Positions 17,668-26,249 of a stretch of DNA of 64,000 bases are shown piece by piece. The stretch spans positions 558,001-622,000 of the forward strand of contig NZ_FXWI01000002.1 of the NCBI RefSeq assembly GCF_900177765.1, given 5' to 3'. Below the pieces are notes generated by a model. The model was not told where the DNA came from. It was given only the letters and a program-made list of their open reading frames with translations, and did no database searches. The DNA comes from Agreia sp. VKM Ac-1783 (GTDB taxonomy: Bacteria; Actinomycetota; Actinomycetes; Actinomycetales; Microbacteriaceae). The translations under genes and the position numbers were made by a program. Position 1 is the stretch's first letter; each line of letters begins with the position of its first letter.

Positions 17668-18465
17668 ATGACCGAGCCGTACTCAGATGACCTGGCCCTT
17701 GCCCTCGAGATCGCCGACGCCGCCGATGCGATCTCGCTCGATCGCTTCATGGCGCTCGATCTCGTCGTCGAGAAGAAGCCCGATCGAACCCCGGTGACGG
17801 ATGCGGACAAGGCCGTCGAGCGCGAGATCAGAGACCGGCTCGCGTCGGCGCGACCGGAAGACGCCATCCTCGGCGAAGAGTATGGCTCCGCTGGTGATTC
17901 GACGCGACAGTGGATCATCGACCCCATCGACGGCACGGCGAACTATCTGAGGGGCGTCCCGGTGTGGGCGACCTTGATCTCGCTCGTCGTCGACGGCGAA
18001 CCGGTCGTCGGAGTCGTCAGCTCGCCCGCTCTCGGTCGTCGTTGGTGGGGTGCTCTCAGGCAGGGTGCGTGGACGACGAACTCCACGCTGGCACCGTCAT
18101 CTCCCGCGCGACGTCTCGCTGTCTCGGCAGTCGCCCGACTCGACGATGCGAGCATCAGCTACAACAGCCTCAAGGGCTGGGACGAGGCGGGCAGGCTCGA
18201 GAGCCTCCTCTCTCTGAGCCGCGGCGTCTGGCGCACACGGGCCTACGGCGAGATGTGGTCGTATATGCTCGTCGCCGAGGGGGCGCTCGATGTCGCCGGC
18301 GAGTTCGACCTGCAGCCCTACGACATGGCAGCGCTGATACCCGTGATCACCGAAGCAGGCGGTCGGTTCACCTCGGTCGATGGGATCCCCGGACCGTGGT
18401 GGGGCTCGGCTCTCGCCACCAACGGGCTGCTGCACGACGAGGCCCTACGAGTACTCGCCGAGTAG
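17668..18465 (+). CDS. hisN: Histidinol-phosphatase, inositol-monophosphatase family
   Basis: A 265-residue Mg2+-dependent phosphatase of the IMPase fold, most like actinobacterial HisN, which releases phosphate from histidinol-phosphate in histidine synthesis. The metal sites are visible: ILGEEYG, then IIDPIDGTANYLRGVPVW, and the C-terminal DLQPYDMAALIPVITEAGG. A broader inositol-phosphatase role cannot be excluded, but length and motif context favour HisN. A -10 box six bases before the start suggests a leaderless message. It converges on the DUF4166 gene with only 29 bases between stops. Confidence 0.85.
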   Translation: MTEPYSDDLALALEIADAADAISLDRFMALDLVVEKKPDRTPVTDADKAVEREIRDRLASARPEDAILGEEYGSAGDSTRQWIIDPIDGTANYLRGVPVWATLISLVVDGEPVVGVVSSPALGRRWWGALRQGAWTTNSTLAPSSPARRLAVSAVARLDDASISYNSLKGWDEAGRLESLLSLSRGVWRTRAYGEMWSYMLVAEGALDVAGEFDLQPYDMAALIPVITEAGGRFTSVDGIPGPWWGSALATNGLLHDEALRVLAE

Positions 18466-18494
18466 GCGCCACTCGACGACGCACCGGAGGCGCG

Positions 18495-19166
18495 CTAGTG
18501 CCGGCGATCGATGCGGGTCGTGTCGACATCGCCGACCCGCCCCGCCCGAGGGTCGTACTCGAACGACCCGCGGTACTCGAACACCCGGCCCAAGATGGGA
18601 TGCGTGAGGGTCACCTCGACTCGTTGGCTTGCCGTCTCGGCGTCCCAGCGTTCGAGAAGGTCCACCCGCGCCGACAAGATCTGCGGAACCGGAATGCGCA
18701 CACGCCCCACCCAGAGCCAGGTGCCGACCGATCGCATCCGGAGCCAGCCCTCGGGTGACACGGAAAGCCGAAGCGATACCTCGAGGAAACGGGATCTGCC
18801 GAGGAAGTCGTGCAGCAGACCGTCGCGGCCGGCCAGCATCGTGTCCTGCATCGTTCGCGTCACGTCCGCGAAGGCGAACGTGCGGGTCGAACTGAGACAC
18901 AGCCGACCGTGGCTGTCGGCGTGCGGCACGTTGACCACCGTGAGGCCCGCGCCTCCGCGCTCCCCGAACAAGGCGTCGGCTCGGGCAATGGCCGCAAACA
19001 GGGGCACGAGCCAGCTCTTCGACGGCCCCGCGAACTCGTAGACCCCGCGCCCGATTCCGGCCTCGCCACGGGCAGCGCCGCCGACGTAGTGCGACAGTTC
19101 TGGCTGCAGCCGAACGATCCGGTCACCGAGCAGGGCCTGATACACCGACCGGTGTGCAACGGACAC
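18495..19166 (-). CDS. DUF4166 domain-containing protein
   Basis: A 223-residue protein matching the DUF4166 pattern: YQALLGDRIVRLQPELSHYV at the start, GRGVYEF, a central segment with the motif DTMLAGRDGLLHDFLG, and a C-terminal TLTHPILGRVFEYRGSFEYD. Biochemical function is unknown. It has a GTG start 6 bases after the ppc stop with an AGG-containing ribosome-binding site, so it is probably the second gene of a ppc operon. No signal peptide or membrane helix is obvious. Confidence 0.7.
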   Translation of the reverse strand: MSVAHRSVYQALLGDRIVRLQPELSHYVGGAARGEAGIGRGVYEFAGPSKSWLVPLFAAIARADALFGERGGAGLTVVNVPHADSHGRLCLSSTRTFAFADVTRTMQDTMLAGRDGLLHDFLGRSRFLEVSLRLSVSPEGWLRMRSVGTWLWVGRVRIPVPQILSARVDLLERWDAETASQRVEVTLTHPILGRVFEYRGSFEYDPRAGRVGDVDTTRIDRRH

Positions 19167-19172
19167 GATTGC

Positions 19173-21842
19173 CTATCCCGTGTTCTGCAGACCGGCGGCG
19201 ACCCCGTTGACGGCCAGCAGGAGAAGCCGGTGCGTGTCGTCAGCCGGATCGACGCTGCCCGAACTGCGCACAGCCCTCAGGGCGCGAAGCTGCAGAAGCG
19301 ACAGAGCATCGACGTACGGACTCCTCAGACGAACCGCACGCTGGAGTACGGGGCGACCCTCGAGGATCTCGCCGTGCCCGGTCGTGCGCCGAACCCACTC
19401 GCGGGTTGTCTCCATCTCGTCGAGCACGAGAGAAGCCAGGTCGTCGCGATCGCCCAGGGCGAGGTACCGCTCGGCAAGCCTGTCGTCCGTCTTCGCGAGC
19501 GACATCTCGACGTTGTTGATCATGGCGGTGAAGAGTGGCCAGCGGGCATAGGCATCACGCAGTGCATCGACGTCTCCTACAGCGGCGAGAGCCGAGCCCA
19601 GGCCGAACCAGCCTGTCAGATTGATGCGCGCCTGAGTCCACGCGAACACCCACGGGATGGCGCGAAGGTCTTCGAGCGACTCCACTGAGAGCCCGCGGCG
19701 CGCGGGCCGAGAACCCAGTGCGAGCAAGCCCACCTCCTCCATCGGCGTCACCTGCGCGAACCACGGAGCGAAGCCGTCTGCCTTGATGAGTTCGAAGAAG
19801 CGTTCGCGCGACCGCAGGTCGAGAGTGCGGGCGATGTCGGCGAAGTCGCGCGTGGCCGTGTTGTTGGCCTCTTCGTTCGACGGACTCGACGCGAGAAGCG
19901 TCGCTGCAGCCATCTGTTCGATGTGGCGTGCCGCGATCGCCTTGTCGCCGTACTGGGCGAAGATCACCTCGCCCTGCTCGGTCAGTTTGAACCGGCCCTC
20001 CACCGAGCCGCCCGGCTGTGCCATGACGGCTTCGTTCGCGGGCCCGCCGCCTCGGCCGAGAGCACCGCCACGACCATGGAACAGCGTCAACTCGATGTCG
20101 TTGTCCTGTGCCCAACGCGAGATGCGTTCCTGGGCCGAGTAAAGCGCGAGCGTCGCGGAGACCGGACCCACGTCTTTCGAGGAGTCGGAGTAGCCGAGCA
20201 TGACTTCGAGCTTTCGACCCGTCGCAGCGAGGCGCTCCTGCACCTGCGGCAACGTGATCATCTCGTCGAGGATGTCTGTGCTCGCCTCGAGATCGGCGAA
20301 CGTCTCGAACAGAGGAACGGCGTCGAGAACCGGCGCAGCCTCGGGCGATCCGAGTGCGGCCTCGGCCAGAGCGAAGACGGTGGCGATATCGGCCGAAGAC
20401 TGAGTGAACGACACGATGTAGCGACGAGCCGCAGCTGTTCCGTAGCGCTTCTGCAGAGTGGCAATGGTGCGGTAGACCGACAGGACCTCGTGGGTCATCT
20501 CGCTCAGATCGCCGCCGGCCCGGACCTCCTCCAGCGCCTGACGGTGCACCTTGGAGTGCTGACGAACCTCGAGCTCGGCCAGGTGAAAGCCGAAGGTCTC
20601 GACCTGCCAGATGAGGTTCTGCAGCTCGCCGTTGGCGCTGCGGTCGGCGCCCGCCTCGCGCAGCGACTGCTGGATCACCCGCAGATCGGAGATCAGCTCG
20701 TCGGGCAGACCGTAGGCGAGCTCGGTGCCCTGACGGGTGGCGACGATGCGGGCCGCAATGACCATGAGAACACGGCGATGAGGTTCGTGCGGTGAACGGG
20801 TGCCGATCTGACTGGTCACCTGGGGAGCGATGGACTCCTGCCGCTGCCACAGCGCCAACAGCGCTTCGCTGGGCGGGGTGTCCTCGGAATCGAGAGTCAG
20901 GGTGCGACCGATGCGCGTGGCCGCGTGTTCGAGACCGAAGAGGATGTGCTCGCTGGCGATCGCCGCCGCTTCTTCTGTGACCTCTGCCGTGACGAAGGGG
21001 TTTCCATCCCGATCTGCCGCAATCCAGCTTCCGAGCCGCATGAACGCCGGCGCGACCACAGGCTTCTTGCCCGCCTCCGAGTCGAGCATCCAGTCGTCGA
21101 GAAGCCGATAGACCTGCGGCACGACCTGAAACAACGTCTGGTCGAAGATGTTCATCGCTGTGCGGACTTCGTCGAGCGGCGTCGGCCTGGTCGTGCGCAG
21201 GGGAGACGTGCGCCAGAGCACGTCGATCTGCTCGAGAAGGCGCCGTTCAATCTCTGCGGCAGCCAAACGGCCCTGCTGACCGGAATCCCTGTCGGAGAGG
21301 AGGTCGCTGATGCGCCGGATGGCCGAGGCGACCGCCCGCCGACGCGCCTCTGTCGGATGGGCCGTGAGGACGGGATGGAACCGTAGCGCTGCCAGCCGCT
21401 CCGCCGTCTGCTCACGACCGACCTCATCGACGAGGCGCTCGATGGCGGCAGGCAGCGAATCCGCGGGTGCCGGATCGCTCGGAGACGAGAAGCGCGTTCT
21501 CAGTACCCTCACCCGGTGATGCTCTTCAGCCAGGTTGGCCAGATGGAAGTAGCTCGTGAACGCGCGCGCTACCTGCTCGGCACGAACAGGCGTGAACGAG
21601 TCGACGAGTTTCTCTGCGTCTTCGATCGAGGCGTTGTTCTGCTTCTCGTATGCGTCGATGGTGAGCTCCCGCAACCGCTCAACGTCGTTCAACAGCTCTG
21701 TACCGCCAGCTTCGGTCAGAATCTTTCCGAGCAGCGATCCGAGAAGGCGCACGTCTGCGCGCAACGCAGCGTCGACCTCGTCGCGGATGCTTCTGCGGCT
21801 GAGCTCGGGATTGCCAGGGTTCGTGTCAGCGAAAATCGTCAC
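19173..21842 (-). CDS. ppc: Phosphoenolpyruvate carboxylase
   Basis: An 889-residue anaplerotic enzyme converting PEP and bicarbonate to oxaloacetate. Diagnostic motifs are VLTAHPTEARRRAV (catalytic His), GSWIAADRDGNPFVT, MLGYSDSSKDVGPVSA, and FHGRGGALGRGGGP, with the C-terminal RSPYVDALSLLQL and a terminal NTG. Length is normal for bacterial PEPC. The GTG start has a -10-like TAGTTT six bases upstream, suggesting leaderless transcription. The DUF4166 gene follows after 6 bases. Confidence 0.97.
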   Translation of the reverse strand: MTIFADTNPGNPELSRRSIRDEVDAALRADVRLLGSLLGKILTEAGGTELLNDVERLRELTIDAYEKQNNASIEDAEKLVDSFTPVRAEQVARAFTSYFHLANLAEEHHRVRVLRTRFSSPSDPAPADSLPAAIERLVDEVGREQTAERLAALRFHPVLTAHPTEARRRAVASAIRRISDLLSDRDSGQQGRLAAAEIERRLLEQIDVLWRTSPLRTTRPTPLDEVRTAMNIFDQTLFQVVPQVYRLLDDWMLDSEAGKKPVVAPAFMRLGSWIAADRDGNPFVTAEVTEEAAAIASEHILFGLEHAATRIGRTLTLDSEDTPPSEALLALWQRQESIAPQVTSQIGTRSPHEPHRRVLMVIAARIVATRQGTELAYGLPDELISDLRVIQQSLREAGADRSANGELQNLIWQVETFGFHLAELEVRQHSKVHRQALEEVRAGGDLSEMTHEVLSVYRTIATLQKRYGTAAARRYIVSFTQSSADIATVFALAEAALGSPEAAPVLDAVPLFETFADLEASTDILDEMITLPQVQERLAATGRKLEVMLGYSDSSKDVGPVSATLALYSAQERISRWAQDNDIELTLFHGRGGALGRGGGPANEAVMAQPGGSVEGRFKLTEQGEVIFAQYGDKAIAARHIEQMAAATLLASSPSNEEANNTATRDFADIARTLDLRSRERFFELIKADGFAPWFAQVTPMEEVGLLALGSRPARRGLSVESLEDLRAIPWVFAWTQARINLTGWFGLGSALAAVGDVDALRDAYARWPLFTAMINNVEMSLAKTDDRLAERYLALGDRDDLASLVLDEMETTREWVRRTTGHGEILEGRPVLQRAVRLRSPYVDALSLLQLRALRAVRSSGSVDPADDTHRLLLLAVNGVAAGLQNTG

Positions 21843-21848
21843 CGACCT

Positions 21849-21854
21849 AAACTA
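21849..21854 (-). promoter_or_regulatory. -10 element of ppc (probably leaderless)
   Basis: TAGTTT on the minus strand ends six bases before GTG 21842. The -35 region is not recognisable. Confidence 0.35.
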
Positions 21855-21887
21855 GCGCTCCCGTGTTGACAGCATGTTTCGGGGTCG

Positions 21888-22217
21888 TCATAAGTCGACG
21901 CGATCGGTCGACTGCACGCGATCGACCAACTGCTTCCATGGGCCGACCACCCGGGTTTCGGGAAGAGTCGCTCGCAATTCGGGGCCCCCTGCGTCGACTG
22001 CGGTCGTCACGGCATCGGGAGGTGACTGAACCGTGATCATGAAGACAAAACGATCGGGCACGCCGTCGCCGTCGAGGTCTATGCCTTCGCGCCAAGGACA
22101 GGCATCGAGGATTCTGATCCACTCGTCGAGTGCCGAGCGCGACTGGTCGTCGACGTCGACGCGCCACGTTCGACGCAGGCCCGCGAAGCCGCCGGTGCGA
22201 ACGACCGTGATGTTCAT
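21888..22217 (-). CDS. Emfourin-type (protealysin inhibitor) protein
   Basis: A 109-residue protein resembling emfourin, the inhibitor of protealysin-like M4 proteases. It opens with MNITVVRTGGFAGLRRTW and has an acidic middle (VDVDDQSRSALDEWIRIL) and a beta-rich centre with RFVFMITV. There is no signal peptide. Its ATG overlaps the stop of the M4 protease gene (ATGA), the same arrangement as in the Serratia protealysin/emfourin operon. Co-production of an inhibitor suggests the protease is held inactive inside the cell. Family assignment rests on the N-terminal pattern plus context. Confidence 0.75.
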   Translation of the reverse strand: MNITVVRTGGFAGLRRTWRVDVDDQSRSALDEWIRILDACPWREGIDLDGDGVPDRFVFMITVQSPPDAVTTAVDAGGPELRATLPETRVVGPWKQLVDRVQSTDRVDL

Positions 22218-23251
22218 GGTCGGACTCCGACGGAGGACCACGCCCGTTCGACCGCTTCGAGTTCGCTCGAGGTGGCGCCGAAACGACGGCTGGCAGACTG
22301 CTCCGTGGCTCGCGCGAAGTCGGCGAACGTCGCACGAGGCGCAAGCTCGCCGCTGCTGAGAGTGTCGTACCAGATCTGCCCTGCGCGCTGCCACGTGTAC
22401 CCGCCGAGCGACTCGGCCACGAGGTAGAACGCTCGATTCGGGATGCCCGAGTTGATGTGCACCCCGCCATTGTCGTCACTCGTGTCGACGAAGTCACGCA
22501 TATGAGCGGGCTGAGGGTCTTGACCGAGCACATCGTCGTTGTACGCGGTTCCGGGAGCCTTCATCGAGCGGAGAGCAGCGCCCTCGACCATGTCGGTGAA
22601 CAGCTCTTCTCCGATGAGCCAGCTCGCTTGGTCGGTGGTCTGCTGTCTGGCGTGCTGCTCGACCAGAGCACCGAACACGTCGGAGACCGACTCGTTGAGA
22701 GCACCGGACTGACCGGAGTAGTCGAGCGGGCTCGAGAATTGCGTCACGCCGTGACTGAGTTCGTGCCCGATGACGCTCAGCGAGAGCGTGAAGCGTCGGA
22801 AGACCTCGCCGTCTCCGTCGCCGAACACCATGCGCTCGCCGTCCCAAAAAGCATTGTCGTACCGTGCGCCGTAATGCACCGTGGCGTCGAGCCCGAGCCC
22901 GCGATCATCGACCGACGCCCGGCCGTAGGCGTCTGCGAAAAGGGCGTACGTCGCCCCAAGACCGTCGTACGCCTCGTCTACAGCCGGGTCACCCGTCGAT
23001 GTTGCGCCTTCAGTTCGGACGACCGTTCCCGGGAGGGTCTCGCGGCCACCCGCGTCGCTGATCGTGCGCCGAGGGCCGTGGCCGGCTTGGCGAGGATCGG
23101 CGGGGCGCACGACGGCACCCTGGCGTGCCTCACGCAGCGGTCGAGTGTGCATCAAGGTCTCGTGAGCCGCTGTCGCGACGGCTTCGAGACCGCTCGCGTC
23201 GAGCCGTGAGAGGCGGGCCAGCAGATACGGGGGAACAATCGTGCATCGCAT
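22214..23251 (-). CDS. Protealysin-like M4 (thermolysin-family) metalloprotease
   Basis: A 345-residue neutral zinc metalloprotease. The zinc site is HELSH (residues 163-167) with the third ligand Glu187 in GALNES, and the active-site His265 lies in NGGVHINSGIPN. The N-terminus MRCTIVPPYLL carries the PPYLL motif of the short protealysin propeptide. There is no signal peptide, as in protealysin, whose export route is unclear. I chose ATG 23251 because family members start exactly there; the frame upstream is unrelated. It overlaps the emfourin-type gene by 4 bases. Confidence 0.92.
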   Translation of the reverse strand: MRCTIVPPYLLARLSRLDASGLEAVATAAHETLMHTRPLREARQGAVVRPADPRQAGHGPRRTISDAGGRETLPGTVVRTEGATSTGDPAVDEAYDGLGATYALFADAYGRASVDDRGLGLDATVHYGARYDNAFWDGERMVFGDGDGEVFRRFTLSLSVIGHELSHGVTQFSSPLDYSGQSGALNESVSDVFGALVEQHARQQTTDQASWLIGEELFTDMVEGAALRSMKAPGTAYNDDVLGQDPQPAHMRDFVDTSDDNGGVHINSGIPNRAFYLVAESLGGYTWQRAGQIWYDTLSSGELAPRATFADFARATEQSASRRFGATSSELEAVERAWSSVGVRP

Positions 23252-23307
23252 GTATCGAGCCTGACACCTGCCACCGACATCGTCCACGAGACGTCTGGGC
23301 CTCGGGC

Positions 23308-23313
23308 TAGAAT
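23308..23313 (+). promoter_or_regulatory. -10 element before the mshA-like operon
   Basis: TAGAAT, preceded by GGGC, lies eight bases before ATG 23322. The spacing implies transcription starting at or very near the start codon. The -35 is weak. Confidence 0.5.
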
Positions 23314-23321
23314 TTCTAGTT

Positions 23322-23708
23322 ATGACGACTGCTCCCGCCCCGGCCAAGACCTCCGCTCCAGTCACGTATCTGACCAAGGCCGTCGGCGGCGGCCTGTTCG
23401 TTCTCTTCTGGGCCATCGCCATCGTGCTGTGGGTGCTGGTCGGTCAGTTCGACGACGCCGGGCTTCGCGGATTCGTCGCCGACGCGGGAATCGTGTTCGC
23501 CGCCGTGGGTACGGCCGCTCCGTTCCTCGCCACGACGCGCTCTCTGACGATCGCGCTCGGCTGGGGCGCCGTCGCCCTCGGCCTGTTCGCGCTCGCCGAC
23601 CTGGGCCAGCTCACCGTGATCGTCTACCTGCTGCGCATGTTCGTGCCGCTCGTGGCGATCCTGGCGCCTGTCAACAAGTTCGTCAACGGTTATCGAGTGT
23701 TCGTCTAA
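23322..23708 (+). CDS. Small four-helix membrane protein of unknown function
   Basis: A 128-residue protein with a short polar Ala/Pro N-terminus and four predicted membrane helices (about residues 22-42, 50-68, 73-90 and 95-115), ending in NKFVNGYRVFV. I do not recognise a characterised family. It is the first gene of a transcription unit: its stop is directly followed by the GTG of the mshA-like glycosyltransferase. The conserved-looking linkage suggests a membrane-related role with that gene, but nothing in the sequence proves it. Confidence 0.75.
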   Translation: MTTAPAPAKTSAPVTYLTKAVGGGLFVLFWAIAIVLWVLVGQFDDAGLRGFVADAGIVFAAVGTAAPFLATTRSLTIALGWGAVALGLFALADLGQLTVIVYLLRMFVPLVAILAPVNKFVNGYRVFV

Positions 23709-24905
23709 GTGCTACGCATAGCTCTCGTCTGTCTGCACACCTCACCGGCAGACGAGCCCGGTTCCGGCGACGCCGGGGGCATGAACGTCGTCGTACTGCA
23801 CCAAGCACAGGCCCTGGCGTCACTGGGGCACGACGTCGAGATCATCACGAGGCGCTCCACGACGACTGCCCCGCCGGTGCTCACTCTCGGAGACAACCTT
23901 CGTCTGCGCTTCGTCGATGCGGGTCCAGCAGAGCCGGCCGCGAAGGGCGACCACGAGAACTTCATCGCCGAGTTCAGCCGACGCCTCTCGACGCTCGGCC
24001 CGTACGACGTCATCCATTCGCATCACTGGTTCTCGGGAATGGCCGCCTTGCCCGTCGCACGCGCCCGACGAATACCGCACGTCCAAAGCTTCCACAGCAT
24101 CGCGGCAGACGACTCCACGCCTCTCTCTGACGGGGAACGGTCGGAGTCTCCGGGGCGCATGGCCGGCGAATCATGGCTCGCACGGGAATCGGACGCCCTC
24201 GTCGCGATCAGTGAGGCCGAGGCCCGCACGATCGAGAGCCGCCTGGGCGGCGCACCCGAGCGCATCACGGTCGTCTCCCCCGGCGTCGACAGCGATCTGT
24301 TCGCACCCGCCACGTCTGAACCCCCGTCGAGCCCGCGCGCGCCCTACGCGGTCGTCGCAGCGCGATTGCAGCCTCTGAAAGGCCTGGACCTCGCGATCGA
24401 GGCCATCGCCGCGGTTTCTCCCGATCTCCGTCCAGAACTCGTGGTGTCGGGCGACGCATCCGCAGACTTCGACGGCTATGTCGACGAGTTGTCACGGCTC
24501 GCCGAGCTCAGGGGCATCGGTCATCTGGTGCACTTCATCGGACCGCAGTCCCGCGAGACGCTCGCCGAGCTGTTGCGTCAGGCACGGGTCGTGTTGATCC
24601 CCTCTCACTCCGAGACCTATGGGCTCGTCGCACTCGAGGCCGCGGCGAGCAGGGTTCCCGTGGTCGCTGCGGCATCGGGAGGCCTCCGAGAGGCGGTGAT
24701 CGACGGTGTCACAGGCATCGTCATCGACTCCCGCGATCCAGAGGTCTGGGCGCAGGCGATCACGCGGCTCATCTCGGATGGCGACGAGGCGACAGCCCTG
24801 TCGATGAGGGCCCGTGAACGTGCGGAGACGCTCAGCTGGTCGCATTCGGCAGAAGCGCTCCTCCGCGTGTACGACGACCTCGTCTCCCGTCTCGCAGTCG
24901 CGTGA
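23709..24905 (+). CDS. mshA: GT4 glycosyltransferase, MshA-like
   Basis: A 398-residue retaining glycosyltransferase with two Rossmann domains. The N-terminal GSGDAGGMNVVVLHQAQAL strongly resembles MshA, which transfers GlcNAc from UDP-GlcNAc to inositol-3-phosphate in the first step of mycothiol synthesis. Also present are DVIHSHHWFSG, the donor-site VVAARLQPLKGLDLAIEA, and the E-x7-E motif in ETYGLVALEA. The GTG start abuts the previous stop and the gene ends overlapping the PIG-L deacetylase. That pairing supports a mycothiol role, although a related GT4 with another acceptor is possible. Confidence 0.75.
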   Translation: MLRIALVCLHTSPADEPGSGDAGGMNVVVLHQAQALASLGHDVEIITRRSTTTAPPVLTLGDNLRLRFVDAGPAEPAAKGDHENFIAEFSRRLSTLGPYDVIHSHHWFSGMAALPVARARRIPHVQSFHSIAADDSTPLSDGERSESPGRMAGESWLARESDALVAISEAEARTIESRLGGAPERITVVSPGVDSDLFAPATSEPPSSPRAPYAVVAARLQPLKGLDLAIEAIAAVSPDLRPELVVSGDASADFDGYVDELSRLAELRGIGHLVHFIGPQSRETLAELLRQARVVLIPSHSETYGLVALEAAASRVPVVAAASGGLREAVIDGVTGIVIDSRDPEVWAQAITRLISDGDEATALSMRARERAETLSWSHSAEALLRVYDDLVSRLAVA

Positions 24906-25633
24906 ACATTCTCGACGGCGTTCGCAGCGTGCTCTTCGTGCACGCGCATCCCGATGACGAAACCCTCGCCACAGGCGCACTGATCTCCGAGATGGTCGCC
25001 CGCGGCATCCGGGTGCATCTCGTGACCGCCACGCGTGGAGAGCGCGGAGAGATCGTCGCCGGTTCGCTGGCGGCAGAGCCCGACCCCGAGACCCTGTCGC
25101 AGATCCGCGAGAACGAGTTGAACGCCGCATCCACGATTCTCGGAATCAGCGACAGATACTGGCTCGGAAGCGCTCCTGCACGAACGCACGAACGACCCGA
25201 GCGACGGTACCGCGACTCGGGCATGTCCTGGATCACCCCCGATCTCGCTGGCCCGTCGCCCGATGTCACTCCGGACGCGCTTGTCAGCGCGCCTCTCGAC
25301 GAGGTGACAAACGACCTGGCGGCGCTGATCGAGCATGTGCGGCCGTCTCTCGTCGTGGGCTACGACGATGCGGGCGGTTACGGGCATCCGGATCACGTTC
25401 GGATGCACGACGCGACCGTCGCCGCGTGTCGCCTGACAAACACCCCCTTGGCGGAGATCGTGGCCGAGCCGAGCGACGACGTCGAGTGGTTCGAGCTAGA
25501 ACACAGGCGGCCCACCGTCACGGCGGCGCTCCGTGCCCACGCGACTCAGGTGCGCGTCGATGGCGACGAGATCGTGCACTCCGGTGGGCAACGGCAGGAC
25601 ATCCCGACGTCGGTCGGACTTCGCGGGCGCTGA
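24902..25633 (+). CDS. mshB: PIG-L family deacetylase, MshB-like
   Basis: A 243-residue zinc-dependent deacetylase. The metal-binding AHPDDE motif occurs in HAHPDDETLATG near the N-terminus and the second motif in GGYGHPDHVRMHD. Both match MshB, which removes acetyl from GlcNAc-inositol in mycothiol synthesis, and the mycothiol-conjugate amidase Mca. At 243 residues it is shorter than typical MshB (about 300). The GTG start overlaps the glycosyltransferase stop (GTGA). MshB is the most economical call given the upstream partner. Confidence 0.7.
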   Translation: MNILDGVRSVLFVHAHPDDETLATGALISEMVARGIRVHLVTATRGERGEIVAGSLAAEPDPETLSQIRENELNAASTILGISDRYWLGSAPARTHERPERRYRDSGMSWITPDLAGPSPDVTPDALVSAPLDEVTNDLAALIEHVRPSLVVGYDDAGGYGHPDHVRMHDATVAACRLTNTPLAEIVAEPSDDVEWFELEHRRPTVTAALRAHATQVRVDGDEIVHSGGQRQDIPTSVGLRGR

Positions 25634-25717
25634 ACAATGGAGGCCAGCCGGACATAAAACCAGCTGAGTACGAACTCCAACGGAGCGTGAAACCAACAGT
25701 GCGTGATGTGACCTCAG

Positions 25718-26115
25718 TGGTGGAGATGCGGGGAATTGAACCCCGGTCCACTGCTGTGATTCTGCGCCTTCTACGGGCGTATCCTGTTGAGTTCGCTTTA
25801 CTCGGCCCCGAGCTTTGCTACAGGCATCTAGCTCGACGGGCCCAGCCCGAGTGCAAGTCCCTCCGCGCCCTCAGGCGTAACGCGGAAGCAATCTCTCTGA
25901 ATGTCGCCAGAACCCGGGTAGAGAGCATTCCCGGACTGACGGTCTCTATTTAGTGCTTAGAAGAGAACTACGCCGCGAGGGCGAAGTCTGCCTGAGCAGA
26001 GACAGTGCGGTTTGATTTGGCACTTATTGTTTTTCAGAGATCGTTAACGAGATAACCCTGAATCCTCGACCCGCTTCTCGCAGTTTCGCAGGCAATGTCG
26101 AAACCGATCATCCCC
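25718..26115 (-). ncRNA. ssrA: Transfer-messenger RNA (tmRNA)
   Basis: A tmRNA of about 398 bases, read on the minus strand. The 5' end GGGGATGATCGGTTTCGAC pairs its first seven bases with CATCTCC of the 3' acceptor end, which finishes with an encoded CCA at 25718-25720. The T-arm GGGGTTCAATTCCCC is intact. The tag reading frame occupies 26021-25968 and encodes AKSNRTVSAQADFALAA followed by TAG; the ending is a typical degradation tag for ClpXP/ClpAP. Together with SmpB it rescues ribosomes stalled on broken messages. smpB lies about 1.75 kb away. Confidence 0.96.
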
Positions 26116-26124
26116 GAGCGGGTC

Positions 26125-26130
26125 ACTATC
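26125..26130 (-). promoter_or_regulatory. -10 element of ssrA
   Basis: GATAGT on the minus strand lies nine bases before the first G of the tmRNA. No convincing -35 box was found 16-18 bases further up. Confidence 0.4.
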
Positions 26131-26237
26131 ACGCACTGTTGAGTTGTGTGTTTCATACCAGCACCTCGATGGATGCAGCTTCTTAGTCTACGACAGATCT
26201 GCTGCGATAACCACAACCGCTCGTCACCGCCCGCAGA

Positions 26238-26243
26238 TAGGGT
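26238..26243 (+). promoter_or_regulatory. -10 element of the SIMPL gene (probably leaderless)
   Basis: TAGGGT ends six bases before ATG 26250, consistent with transcription starting at the start codon. Confidence 0.4.
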
Positions 26244-26249
26244 GAAGCC

